A stretch of 64,000 nt of DNA from NCBI GenBank assembly GCA_964502095.1, contig CAZCUF010000009.1, forward strand, positions 62,001-126,000, written 5' to 3'. Position 1 is the first letter of the stretch; the number at the start of each line of letters is the position of its first letter. Shown here piece by piece: positions 43,787 through 51,966 of the stretch. The stretch comes from JACPVF01 sp964502095. GTDB taxonomy: Bacteria > Chloroflexota > Anaerolineae > Anaerolineales > Villigracilaceae. The notes under the pieces are model-generated. The model worked only from the letters and a program-made list of their open reading frames with translations, was not told the origin of the DNA and made no database searches. The translations under genes were made by a program, and so were the position numbers.

Positions 43787-44446
43787 ATGGCGACCTACAT
43801 TGTCCTACTCGGTCCCCCCGGTGTTGGCAAGGGTACGCAGGCCCAGGTCATATCAGAACAGACAGGCCAGGTACACATTTCGTCAGGTCAGTTGTTTCGT
43901 GAGAACCTTAAGAGTAATACGGATTTGGGAAAGATCGCCAAATCCTACATGGATCGAGGCGATCTTGTGCCGGACGATGTGACCATCGGCATGCTTCGGG
44001 AACGCCTCGCCCATCCGGACTGTAAAGCTGGCGCCATTTTGGACGGATTTCCCCGCACCCCCGCGCAGGCCGACGCGTGCGAGCAAATGCTGACCGAATT
44101 CAAGGGCCGCATCAGCCTCGTGCCGTATATTTCGGCTCCTGAAGATGTTTTGGTCGAAAGGATCAGCGGACGGTTGGTCTGTCGAATGCACGGACACGCT
44201 TATCATCAAAGATTCGAGCCGCCGAAGCAGGCAGGCATTTGCGATATAGACGGCTCCGAACTTTATCAACGCGACGATGACAAAGCCGAGACTGTCAAAC
44301 GGCGCATCGCTGTTTACCTGGAACAAACCGCGCCGCTGGTTGGATATTATCGCCAGCGAGGGATCCTGGTTCAGATTAATGGAGATCTTCCGGTTGAGGA
44401 AGTCACTGCACAATTAATGGCCGCGTTGAGAAAAGTAGTCGAGTAA
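43787..44446 (+). CDS. adk: Adenylate kinase
   Basis: A 219-residue adenylate kinase that balances ATP, ADP and AMP. P loop GPPGVGKGTQA at residue 8, AMP-binding DGFPRTPAQAD, and a LID with potential zinc ligands (VCRMHGHAYH and GICDIDG), so a metal-bound lid is likely. The stop overlaps the map start by one base. The GAGCAGG ribosome site lies in the spacer after secY. Confidence 0.96.
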   Translation: MATYIVLLGPPGVGKGTQAQVISEQTGQVHISSGQLFRENLKSNTDLGKIAKSYMDRGDLVPDDVTIGMLRERLAHPDCKAGAILDGFPRTPAQADACEQMLTEFKGRISLVPYISAPEDVLVERISGRLVCRMHGHAYHQRFEPPKQAGICDIDGSELYQRDDDKAETVKRRIAVYLEQTAPLVGYYRQRGILVQINGDLPVEEVTAQLMAALRKVVE

Positions 44447-45216
44447 TGAACTGGGCACGACAAATTCATATCAAATCGCCCGCCGAGATCAAGATCATGC
44501 GCGAAGCGGGAAGAATCAATGCAAGTATCCTGGCTGCGGCCAAAGAACTTTTACAACCTGGTGTTACCACAGCCGACCTCAACGCGGCTGCTGAGGAAGT
44601 GCTGCGGAAACACGGATGTACATCGCCGTTCAAAGGATACGGTCATCCGCCGTATCCGGCTTCGATCACAGTTTCCATCAACGATGAACTGGTACACGGC
44701 ATCCCCAATAAACGGCGCAAGCTGAAGAATGGGGATATCGTCTCGATCGACTCGGGAACGATCTTCAACGGTTTTGTCGCCGACTCGGCTCTGACAGGCT
44801 GGGTCGGAGAGATATCCCCCGAGGCAAGGAGCCTGCTGGATGTCACCGAAAAAGCATTGTACGCCGGCATTGAAAAGATGCGGGCGGGCAATCGTACCGG
44901 CGACGTCTCGGCGGCGATACAACATTACGTGGAAAGCCATGGCTATTACGTGACGCGCGAATATACGGGCCATGGCGTCGGACGGGAAATGCACGAAGGG
45001 CCGCAGGTACCCAATTACGGGTCCGCTGGAAGCGGCATTGTGCTTCGTCCGGGAATGACCATCGCGGTCGAACCGATGGTTTTGGTTGGAACTGATGAAA
45101 CGCGCGTCTTGCCCGACCAGTGGACGGTCGTCTCTGCGGATGGATCGTTGACGGCACATTTTGAGCACAGCATTGCCGTTACCGAAGGAGATCCCCTCAT
45201 CCTGACTGTCCTGTGA
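44446..45216 (+). CDS. map: Methionine aminopeptidase, type I
   Basis: A 256-residue type I methionine aminopeptidase, which removes the initiator Met from new proteins. Metal ligands lie in VSIDSGTIFNGFVADSAL (first Asp), YTGHGVGREMHEGPQVPN (His/Glu) and FEHSIAVTEGDPLIL (Glu). AUG codon shares a base with the adk stop. The usual downstream infA is absent; a promoter follows instead. Confidence 0.96.
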   Translation: MNWARQIHIKSPAEIKIMREAGRINASILAAAKELLQPGVTTADLNAAAEEVLRKHGCTSPFKGYGHPPYPASITVSINDELVHGIPNKRRKLKNGDIVSIDSGTIFNGFVADSALTGWVGEISPEARSLLDVTEKALYAGIEKMRAGNRTGDVSAAIQHYVESHGYYVTREYTGHGVGREMHEGPQVPNYGSAGSGIVLRPGMTIAVEPMVLVGTDETRVLPDQWTVVSADGSLTAHFEHSIAVTEGDPLILTVL

Positions 45217-45235
45217 CCTTCGCAGGCGATACCAC

Positions 45236-45264
45236 TGGACGGATGGTAAGCGAGCAGGTATAAT
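45236..45264 (+). promoter_or_regulatory. Internal promoter before rpmJ
   Basis: TGGACG (45236-45241, 4 of 6 to consensus), 17-base spacer, perfect TATAAT (45259-45264). It would start a transcript for rpmJ, rpsM, rpsK, rpsD and rpoA independent of the spc unit. Confidence 0.6.
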
Positions 45265-45311
45265 CGAAAACTTGGCTATTCAGATAGTCAGTTTGCAAGG
45301 AGTTTGAGTAT

Positions 45312-45425
45312 ATGAAAGTATCACCATCGATTCGCAAGCGTTGCGCCAAATGCCGCATTGTGCGGCGCAAAGGGCGTGTATATATTATTTGCGAAAATCC
45401 CAAGCACAAACAGCGACAAGGGTAA
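45312..45425 (+). CDS. rpmJ: 50S ribosomal protein L36
   Basis: A 37-residue L36. MKVSPSIRKRCAKCRIVRR is followed by IICENPKHKQRQG, giving a zinc site CxxC-x12-C-x4-H. AAGGAG lies 10 bases before the ATG. Seven bases separate it from rpsM. Confidence 0.95.
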   Translation: MKVSPSIRKRCAKCRIVRRKGRVYIICENPKHKQRQG

Positions 45426-45431
45426 TAAACC

Positions 45432-45818
45432 ATGGCGAGAATTGAAGGCGTAGATCTGCCCCGTAATAAACGCGTGGAAGTTGGTCTGACGTATATTTAC
45501 GGGATCGGGCCGACGCGTGCCCAGCAAATTCTGACTCATACCAGAGTCAGCCCCGATACGCGCGTGAAAGATTTGAGCGAAGCGGACGTTTCCGCTTTGC
45601 GCGAATACATTTCGAAGAACTTCAAGGTGGAAGGCGATCTTCGCCGCGAAGTTCAGATGAATATCAAGCGCCTGATCGAGATCGGTTCCTATCGCGGCTT
45701 GCGGCATCGCCGCAACCTGCCGGTTCACGGTCAGCGGACGCGCACAAACTCGCGCACGCGTAAGGGCACAAAGAAGACTGTGGCCGGGCGCGGTCGTCGT
45801 CGTGGCTCTAAGAAGTAA
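45432..45818 (+). CDS. rpsM: 30S ribosomal protein S13
   Basis: A 128-residue S13 that contacts the 50S subunit: ARIEGVDLPRNKRVEVGLTY, then YRGLRHRRNLPVHGQRTRTN and the Lys/Arg-rich tail. Typical position after rpmJ. Confidence 0.96.
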   Translation: MARIEGVDLPRNKRVEVGLTYIYGIGPTRAQQILTHTRVSPDTRVKDLSEADVSALREYISKNFKVEGDLRREVQMNIKRLIEIGSYRGLRHRRNLPVHGQRTRTNSRTRKGTKKTVAGRGRRRGSKK

Positions 45819-45847
45819 ACCTGTCCTGAAAGGTAAAAAGAGAAAAC

Positions 45848-46252
45848 ATGGCTCAGAGTGTACGTTCCACCCGGCGCACTGGCGGCGCCAAAAAAGGGAA
45901 GCGCGCCCTGTCTTCCGGACAGGTGCATATTTTTGCTTCTTTCAATAATACTATCGTGACGGTGACGGATACCGAAGGCAACACAGTTGCCTGGGGCAGT
46001 GCCGGATCCGCCGGTTTCAAAGGTTCGCGCAAAAGCACACCTTTTGCCGCGCGCTTGGCCGCTGAACAGGCCGTCAAGGCCGCGCAACAGCTCGGTATTC
46101 AAGAAGTGGATCTGTTTGTAAAAGGTCCCGGCCCCGGACGCGAGAATGCAATCCGCGCGGTACAGGCAATGGGCATGAAAGTCCGCTCGATTGCCGATAT
46201 CACTCCTGTTCCTCATAATGGTTGTCGGCCGCCGAAGAAGCGCCGCGTTTAA
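45848..46252 (+). CDS. rpsK: 30S ribosomal protein S11
   Basis: A 134-residue S11 that lines the mRNA exit: GQVHIFASFNNTIVTVTD, GSAGFKGSRKSTPFAAR and DITPVPHNGCRPPKKRRV. Standard length. Confidence 0.96.
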   Translation: MAQSVRSTRRTGGAKKGKRALSSGQVHIFASFNNTIVTVTDTEGNTVAWGSAGSAGFKGSRKSTPFAARLAAEQAVKAAQQLGIQEVDLFVKGPGPGRENAIRAVQAMGMKVRSIADITPVPHNGCRPPKKRRV

Positions 46253-46272
46253 TTTAGGCGAGGTAGAAAAGT

Positions 46273-46923
46273 ATGGCAAAAACACTTGGACCGGTTTGCA
46301 AGTTGTGCCGGCGTGAAGGCGAAAAACTTTACTTGAAAGGCGAACGTTGCTTCACCCCGAAGTGTCCGTTCGAAAAACGCAGTTTTGCTCCCGGCCAGCA
46401 TGGACGCACCGCCAGCCGCGGCGGCAGTCGCACGGGACGCGAATCCGATTTCGCCCGTCAATTGCGCGCCAAGCAGAAAGCGCGTCGCATATACGGAGTA
46501 TTGGAGCGCCAGTTTCGTCGTTATTATGAAACAGCGCGCGGCCGGCACGGTCTGACGGGTTTGAATTTGTTGCAGATTTTAGAGTCGCGCCTTGATAATG
46601 TGGTCTATCGGCTTGGGTTTGCTTCGAGCCGCGCCCAAGCCCGGTTACTGGTGACCCATGGTCACTTTATGGTTAATGAGCGCCGTACCGATATTCCTTC
46701 GATGCTGTTGAAGGACGGCGATATCGTGCGCGTGCGCGATGGCTCCACGGCGCTGACCTATTTCAAGGAGCTGGATGCCGTTGCCGAGACGCGCAACCCG
46801 CCCGCCTGGTTGAGCCGCGACCTGAAAGGTAAGTCTGGCTCGGTTGGACGCCTGCCGGAGCGGGCTGAGATCGATGGTAGTTTGAACGAACAGCTGATCG
46901 TCGAGTATTACTCGCGGCGCTAG
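46273..46923 (+). CDS. rpsD: 30S ribosomal protein S4 with zinc-finger N-terminus
   Basis: A 216-residue S4 that initiates 30S assembly. The first 35 residues hold four cysteines (VCKLCRREGEKLYLKGERC, FTPKC) in the zinc-type arrangement, followed by the S4 RNA-binding domain (LDNVVYRLGFASSRAQARLLV). In E. coli S4 represses the alpha operon; a hairpin after its stop might take part here. Confidence 0.96.
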   Translation: MAKTLGPVCKLCRREGEKLYLKGERCFTPKCPFEKRSFAPGQHGRTASRGGSRTGRESDFARQLRAKQKARRIYGVLERQFRRYYETARGRHGLTGLNLLQILESRLDNVVYRLGFASSRAQARLLVTHGHFMVNERRTDIPSMLLKDGDIVRVRDGSTALTYFKELDAVAETRNPPAWLSRDLKGKSGSVGRLPERAEIDGSLNEQLIVEYYSRR

Positions 46924-46933
46924 TCTTCAGATC

Positions 46934-46970
46934 GCATTCGAACCGGTGAAGTTTGTGCCGGTTTGAATGC
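46934..46970 (+). promoter_or_regulatory. Hairpin between rpsD and rpoA
   Basis: GCATTCGAACCGG (46934-46946) pairs with CCGGTTTGAATGC (46958-46970), 13 pairs with one G-U, loop of 11. No T-run follows, so it is not an ordinary terminator. It lies between the rpsD stop and the rpoA ribosome site, so it may slow or protect the mRNA. Confidence 0.55.
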
Positions 46971-46997
46971 TCTGTATGTTACAGGGAGAGGTGAACC

Positions 46998-47963
46998 GTG
47001 ACGGGTATCACGAATATGGTTATGCCGAAGATCGAGCGGGAAGCCGAAGCTCGAAATTATGGTAAATTCACGATCAGTCCGCTGGAGCGAGGCTACGGTG
47101 TCACGCTGGGCAACGCCCTGCGCCGCATCTTGTTATCCTCATTGGATGGCGCGGCTGTTACATCGATGCGTATTGCCGATGTTTTGCACGAATTTAGCGA
47201 TATTCCCGGCGTACGCGAGGATGTGATCCAGGTGATGTTGCAGGTCAAACAACTGCGCATCAAACTGGACGGTGTGGACAGCACCCGTATGCACTTGGAA
47301 GTACGCGGCGAAGGAACTGTGACAGCCGCAGACATTATCGCTCCGGCCGAGGTCGAGATCGTCAATCCGGATCTCTATCTCTTCACTGTGGATAACAATA
47401 AAACGAAGTTGGATATCGAGTTCACAGTCGAGCGTGGACGCGGCTATTCCCCGTCCAACGAGCGCAGTGGACACATGCCCATTGGCGAACTGCCGGTGGA
47501 TGCGATCTACAGTCCGGTCAAGCGTGTGAACTGGGAAATGACCTCTGCCCGCGTGGGTCAGAGCACAAACTACGATAAACTGGTGCTCGATATTTGGACG
47601 GATGGAACGGTATCGCCCGAACGCGCCTTGAGCACCTCGGCCAAACTGCTGATCGATCACTTGCGATATATTGCGGGTGTTAACGAGGAAATGCTGGCTG
47701 TGGCCGTTGAACACGAGACTTCGGGAAGCCGCCTGAGCAGTGAAGTGGCCGAGACGCCGGTTGAAGCGCTGGACCTTTCGGTGCGCGTCTTCAACTCGTT
47801 GAAACGTACCGGCATTACCACGGTTGGCGACGTGCTCGACCTGCTCGAAAAAGGCGAAACAGCTGTGATGTCCATCCGTAACTTTGGTGAGAAGAGCCTC
47901 GACGAACTGCGTCAGAAGATGCGCGAAAAGGGCTTTCTTAAAGATGAATCGAATTCGGAGTAA
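46998..47963 (+). CDS. rpoA: RNA polymerase alpha subunit
   Basis: A 321-residue alpha subunit: GYGVTLGNALRRILLSSLDG in the N-terminal dimerisation domain and LKRTGITTVGDVLDLLEKGE in the C-terminal domain that contacts promoter UP elements and activators. GTG start at 46998 with GGGAGAGG before it; an ATG at codon 7 is an alternative. Distance to rplQ is 7 bases. Confidence 0.97.
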   Translation: MTGITNMVMPKIEREAEARNYGKFTISPLERGYGVTLGNALRRILLSSLDGAAVTSMRIADVLHEFSDIPGVREDVIQVMLQVKQLRIKLDGVDSTRMHLEVRGEGTVTAADIIAPAEVEIVNPDLYLFTVDNNKTKLDIEFTVERGRGYSPSNERSGHMPIGELPVDAIYSPVKRVNWEMTSARVGQSTNYDKLVLDIWTDGTVSPERALSTSAKLLIDHLRYIAGVNEEMLAVAVEHETSGSRLSSEVAETPVEALDLSVRVFNSLKRTGITTVGDVLDLLEKGETAVMSIRNFGEKSLDELRQKMREKGFLKDESNSE

Positions 47964-47970
47964 TTGAACG

Positions 47971-48348
47971 ATGCGACATTCTGTTTCTGGATACAAACTT
48001 GGCCGTACCACAGGCGCACGCGTTGCCCTGCGGCGGAATCTGATCAAGCAATTCTTTACGCACGAACGGATTCAAACCACGCGCGCCAAAGCCGCCGCGA
48101 TTCGCGGCGAAGCCGAACGTTTGATCACGATCGCCCGCAACAGCGCGGAAGCCAGCGACGCGGATAAGGTTCATGCCCGCCGTTTGGTGGTTTCCAAACT
48201 GGGTGATAACCAAGTGGTCAAGCGGCTGTTCGATGAGATCGCGCCCCGCTTTGCCAATCGCAATGGCGGATATACGCGCATGCTCAAGCTTGGTCCCCGC
48301 CTCGGCGACTCGGCTGAAATGGTTTTGTTGGAGTTGGTGGAAGAGTAG
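47971..48348 (+). CDS. rplQ: 50S ribosomal protein L17
   Basis: A 125-residue L17: RHSVSGYKLGRTTGARVALR and the ending RMLKLGPRLGDSAEMVLLEL. Located beside the exit tunnel. Last gene of the classical alpha operon. Confidence 0.96.
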   Translation: MRHSVSGYKLGRTTGARVALRRNLIKQFFTHERIQTTRAKAAAIRGEAERLITIARNSAEASDADKVHARRLVVSKLGDNQVVKRLFDEIAPRFANRNGGYTRMLKLGPRLGDSAEMVLLELVEE

Positions 48349-48403
48349 CGATTGCGGGAGCAGGCGATTAGTTTCCAAAATAGCCATTCTCTGCTCTCTG
48401 ATC

Positions 48404-49156
48404 ATGGCACGTTACCAGATGATCCTCGCCTACGACGGCTCTCAATTTAAAGGGAGCCAGAGACAGGCGAAAGCTCGAACGGTGCAGAGCGAATTCGAAA
48501 AAGCTCTACGCAGGTTGGGATGGTCGGGACGCTCGATCCTGATGGCCGGGCGGACGGACAGCGGCGTTCACGCGGCGGGACAGGTGGTTGCCTTCGACCT
48601 CGATTGGCGGCACACAGACGATCAACTCCTGCGCGCGCTCAACGCCGAATTGCCTGCCGATCTGGCAGTGCGAGCGGTGAAAACCGCTCCTGCGGATTTC
48701 CACCCTCGTTTCGATGCCGTTGCGCGGCGCTATGTGTACCGTCTGTTTTGCCAGCCGATTCGCGACCCGTTACGCGAAAAACTGGCCTGGCGCACATGGC
48801 CTGCTGTGGACGGAAACCTGCTTGAACAGACCGCCGCTCATCTGATCGGCACACATGACTTTGCCACGTTCGGTTCACCGACTGGAACGAAAGGAACAAC
48901 GATCCGCACGGTGACAAAAGCGAAATGGCAATTATGCGCGGAGGACGAGTGGCAGTTCGAGATACAGGCGGATGCGTTTCTGTATCGCATGGTGCGGCGG
49001 CTGGTTTTTGCGCAGACGGCGGTTGCGCAGGGAAAGTGTTCAGTGGAGGCCGTGGCCCGTTCTTTAGCGGAACAGGCTGGGCATCCGGAACGAAGCGAAA
49101 TTCCTGCAGGTCTTGCTCCTGCGCATGGATTGACCCTGGTCGAAGTAACGTATTAG
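48404..49156 (+). CDS. truA: tRNA pseudouridine(38-40) synthase
   Basis: A 250-residue TruA that makes pseudouridine at positions 38-40 of tRNA. The catalytic Asp lies in AGRTDSGVHAAGQVVAFD; FMYRMVRRL-like sequence (FLYRMVRRLVFAQ) is near the C-terminus. ATG 48404 (MARYQMILAYDGSQ) fits the family start; a weak ribosome site suggests coupling to rplQ. Placement between rplQ and rplM is common. Confidence 0.92.
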   Translation: MARYQMILAYDGSQFKGSQRQAKARTVQSEFEKALRRLGWSGRSILMAGRTDSGVHAAGQVVAFDLDWRHTDDQLLRALNAELPADLAVRAVKTAPADFHPRFDAVARRYVYRLFCQPIRDPLREKLAWRTWPAVDGNLLEQTAAHLIGTHDFATFGSPTGTKGTTIRTVTKAKWQLCAEDEWQFEIQADAFLYRMVRRLVFAQTAVAQGKCSVEAVARSLAEQAGHPERSEIPAGLAPAHGLTLVEVTY

Positions 49157-49199
49157 AATCATCAAAAGTTATCATTAAGGAACGAACGGAGAGACGAAA

Positions 49200-49643
49200 G
49201 TGCAACAGAAGACGTACTATCCGAAAGCGAAAGAGATCGAACGCAAATGGTTCGTGGTGGATGCCAACGGCCAGAATTTAGGCCGCCTGGCCACGCGCAT
49301 CGCGCACGTACTGCTCGGCAAACATAAGCCGAGTTTTACGCCCGGCGTGGAAATGGGCGATTATGTGGTGGTGGTGAATGCGAAGGATGTGACCGTGACC
49401 GGCACGCGTACGCATAGCCGCCTCGACACGAAAAATTACTATCGTGTCTCCGGTTATCCGGGCGGAATCAAGAGCATTTCTCTGCGCGACCAATTGCAGG
49501 AACATCCCGACCGCGCCCTGCGTGCCGCGGTGTGGGGCATGTTGCCGCACAATCGCATGGGCCGCTCGGTGCTTAAACGTTTGAAGATTTATGCCGGGAA
49601 CGAGCATCCGCATGGGACTCAAAATCCCGAAGAATTGAAGTAG
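49200..49643 (+). CDS. rplM: 50S ribosomal protein L13
   Basis: A 147-residue L13, an early assembly protein: RKWFVVDANGQNLGRLATRI and WGMLPHNRMGRSVLKRLKIY. GTG start with CGGAGAGACG before it. Confidence 0.96.
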   Translation: MQQKTYYPKAKEIERKWFVVDANGQNLGRLATRIAHVLLGKHKPSFTPGVEMGDYVVVVNAKDVTVTGTRTHSRLDTKNYYRVSGYPGGIKSISLRDQLQEHPDRALRAAVWGMLPHNRMGRSVLKRLKIYAGNEHPHGTQNPEELK

Positions 49644-49662
49644 AAAGGAACGGAAAGGTATC

Positions 49663-50058
49663 ATGTCTGTTCAATATTATGAAGGTATCGGTCGTCGCAA
49701 GGAAAGCACTGCCCGCGTGCGTTTGATGAACGGCAGTGGCAGGTTCATGGTCAACGAGAAGGAAGCAGGCGCGTACTTCACCCGCCTCGGCGATCTTGAA
49801 GATATTCTGCGTCCGTTCATGGCCGTGGGGCAGGATGTCAAGAAATACGATGTGAGCGTCCTGGTCAACGGCGGCGGCGTTACCGGCCAGACCGAAGCGG
49901 TCCGTTTGGGTTTAGCGCGGGCGTTGGTGTCTATTGACGCCAACTGGACTTCGGCTTTGCGTAAGTTCGGCCTGCTCACCCGCGACGCGCGCATCAAAGA
50001 ACGCAAGAAACCCGGCCTTAAGCGCGCCCGCAAAGCTCCCACGTACACCAAGCGTTAG
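49663..50058 (+). CDS. rpsI: 30S ribosomal protein S9
   Basis: A 131-residue S9 whose C-terminal tail reaches the P-site tRNA: YEGIGRRKESTARVRLMNGSG and the ending GLKRARKAPTYTKR. The last gene of the ribosomal block, followed by a terminator. Confidence 0.96.
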   Translation: MSVQYYEGIGRRKESTARVRLMNGSGRFMVNEKEAGAYFTRLGDLEDILRPFMAVGQDVKKYDVSVLVNGGGVTGQTEAVRLGLARALVSIDANWTSALRKFGLLTRDARIKERKKPGLKRARKAPTYTKR

Positions 50059-50082
50059 AGCCTTTGCAAGTTTGGAATTCGC

Positions 50083-50118
50083 AAACGTAATGCGTGTTAC
50101 ACTTCACGCATTACGTTT
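50083..50118 (+). terminator. Rho-independent terminator after rpsI
   Basis: AAACGTAATGCGTG (50083-50096) and CACGCATTACGTTT (50105-50118) form a perfect 14-bp stem with an 8-base loop, followed by TTGTATTT. It ends the long ribosomal transcript before mazG. Confidence 0.8.
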
Positions 50119-50139
50119 TGTATTTAACGGAGTATTTGA

Positions 50140-51225
50140 ATGGATTTCTCACTCGTTGATTCAATATTTTCGACATTGCGATTCGTTCCGCCCTCGAAGC
50201 TGGTCCTGCTCGAAGCGGATTCGCTTCGTTCCGCGCATGTGCCCCCGTATCCGCCCGATTGTCCGGCTTTGATTCTCGGAATCGATTCGCAAGATGTGGC
50301 CCGCGCGCTCAAAACGATTTTGCTGGCGAACTATCCCGAATCTTTTTTGGTGCAGGTCGTTCGCGGGGATGAAATTCGAGAAACCATGCTGGCGAAACTG
50401 GATGCTGCGAATCAATGGAGCGCCGAAACGAGTTTATATGTTCCGTCTTTGGGGGAGGGAACCAGCCTCGAAGCTTTTCAGGAGATCGTCGCTCATCTGC
50501 GCGCGCCGAACGGCTGTCCGTGGGACCGCGAGCAGACGCACGAATCCCTGCGCACGAATCTGCTCGAAGAAACATATGAAGCTCTCGATGCCATTGATCG
50601 GCGCGATTTCTCCGCCATGCGCGAGGAGTTTGGCGACTTGATGTTACAAGTGATGTTGAACGCCCAGATCGCGTACGAAGAGTCTGAGTTTTCGATTGTG
50701 ACGGTGATTAAAAACATCTGCGACAAATTGATCCGCCGCCATCCACATGTCTTTGGTGAAGTCAAGGTAAAAGGCGTGGAGGATGTTTTGCAGAATTGGG
50801 AAAAACTCAAGGAAGCGGAACGCAGGGATAACGGCAAACAAAAAGGAATTTTAGACGGCGTTTCCGCGGCCCTGCCTGCCTTGAATCAGGCGCAGGAATA
50901 CCAGAGCCGCGCCGCGCGGGTCGGTTTTGATTGGCCGGGGATCGAAGGCGTATTGGACAAGATCGCCGAAGAAATTCAGGAAGTCAGGGAAGCAGACACG
51001 CCCGGCCGCGTTAGCGAGGAGATCGGCGATCTGCTCTTCGCGCTGGTTAATCTGGCGCGCTGGCAGAAGGTAGATGCCGAATCTGCTTTGCGCGGGACGA
51101 ATTTGAAATTCAAACGACGCTTTGCGCATATCGAAGCGGGCGCGCAGGCGCAAGGCAGGGATCTGTCGGACTTATCGTTGGATGAAATGGAAAGTCTCTG
51201 GCAGGAGGCGAAAACCCTGAAGTAA
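50140..51225 (+). CDS. mazG: MazG-family nucleoside triphosphate pyrophosphohydrolase (YabN-like)
   Basis: A 361-residue protein. The C-terminal 240 residues carry two MazG blocks: RAPNGCPWDREQTHESLRTN with LLEETYEALDAID and EEFGDLMLQVMLNA, then EIQEVREAD with VSEEIGDLLFALVNLA. They hydrolyse NTPs to NMP and pyrophosphate, clearing damaged nucleotides. The first 110 residues resemble only the C-terminal half of the methylase domain of YabN (LILGIDSQDVARALKTILL), so this is a trimmed version. TTAACGGAG precedes the ATG. Confidence 0.85.
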   Translation: MDFSLVDSIFSTLRFVPPSKLVLLEADSLRSAHVPPYPPDCPALILGIDSQDVARALKTILLANYPESFLVQVVRGDEIRETMLAKLDAANQWSAETSLYVPSLGEGTSLEAFQEIVAHLRAPNGCPWDREQTHESLRTNLLEETYEALDAIDRRDFSAMREEFGDLMLQVMLNAQIAYEESEFSIVTVIKNICDKLIRRHPHVFGEVKVKGVEDVLQNWEKLKEAERRDNGKQKGILDGVSAALPALNQAQEYQSRAARVGFDWPGIEGVLDKIAEEIQEVREADTPGRVSEEIGDLLFALVNLARWQKVDAESALRGTNLKFKRRFAHIEAGAQAQGRDLSDLSLDEMESLWQEAKTLK

Positions 51226-51259
51226 GTTTGTATTTGCGGCCGAGAAGAGATCGAATGGA

Positions 51260-51892
51260 TTATTTGGCAGTGTTGCAGATGAATCGGTTGAGCGCGTCGT
51301 TGAACATGGCCTGTGCGGAAGCGGCATCCGCGGTGTAGGCCTTCCACGCAAAGGCGCGGTCGCCGCAGATCCATGCGCCTGCGCCGCCGAATGGCAGTAG
51401 TGGGGAAGCGGTGCTGGTGATGGCGGTGTACTCGACGTTCATATTGTGAATTTTTGTGGCGTTCATATCCCCACTGCGCGCGTCATAGGCTTTGTCGAGA
51501 ATGAGATCGAGCAGGAATTGCGGATCGCTCGCGCCCGGCGCGGTCTGCCACATAACCTGGATAAACAGGCTGGCGCTATAAGAGGCTAAAATCCCTTGTG
51601 CATAGGCGCTTGGGGAGCCGGGGTTATGCTGTGCGCTTACGTCGAAGAAAGCCATTTCGGGCGGATGGCCGATGCAGAACTGGTATTCACAGAATAGACC
51701 GGCCAGGCTAAACGAAGTGGGCGAGGGAAAGGGGGTTGAGATTGGCGCACGCGTGGAAGTGGGGATGGCGGCCAGAGTGGACGCAACGGCCAATCGGATT
51801 TGAAGTTCGGGGCTGGGCGTTTGGGGGCCGCAGGCCGCCGTCAGAACGAGAAGCAGGCTGAGGGTCCGAAGAAGAAGCGGGTGAAATTTCAT
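51260..51892 (-). CDS. Lipoprotein of unknown function
   Basis: A 210-residue lipoprotein: signal KFHPLLLRTLSLLLVLTAAC (lipobox LTAAC, Cys at residue 21), a short Pro/Ser/Thr linker, then a domain with EYQFCIGHPPEMAFFDV, QVMWQTAPGASDPQFLLDL and GAGAWICGDRAFAWKAY. No family recognised. ATG 51892 chosen because the signal starts there; the longer reading adds a non-signal head. Convergent with mazG. Confidence 0.7.
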   Translation of the reverse strand: MKFHPLLLRTLSLLLVLTAACGPQTPSPELQIRLAVASTLAAIPTSTRAPISTPFPSPTSFSLAGLFCEYQFCIGHPPEMAFFDVSAQHNPGSPSAYAQGILASYSASLFIQVMWQTAPGASDPQFLLDLILDKAYDARSGDMNATKIHNMNVEYTAITSTASPLLPFGGAGAWICGDRAFAWKAYTADAASAQAMFNDALNRFICNTAK

Positions 51893-51922
51893 CCGCGCAT
51901 TATACTGGCATTTCCGAATCAA

Positions 51923-51950
51923 AACGGCCTCGTCGTACAACGAGGCCGTT
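51923..51950 (-). terminator. Terminator after nirK
   Basis: An 11-bp perfect stem (51923-51933 with 51940-51950, AACGGCCTCGT/ACGAGGCCGTT) with a 6-base loop; read on the minus strand it ends in TTTT. It lies 17 bases after the nirK stop. Confidence 0.8.
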
Positions 51951-51966
51951 GGCGTTTCCGGGGTGA

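Noticed and set aside
47139..48047. 302-residue antisense ORF across rpoA
   Set aside because: Reverse-frame shadow of rpoA; no start signal and no family resemblance.
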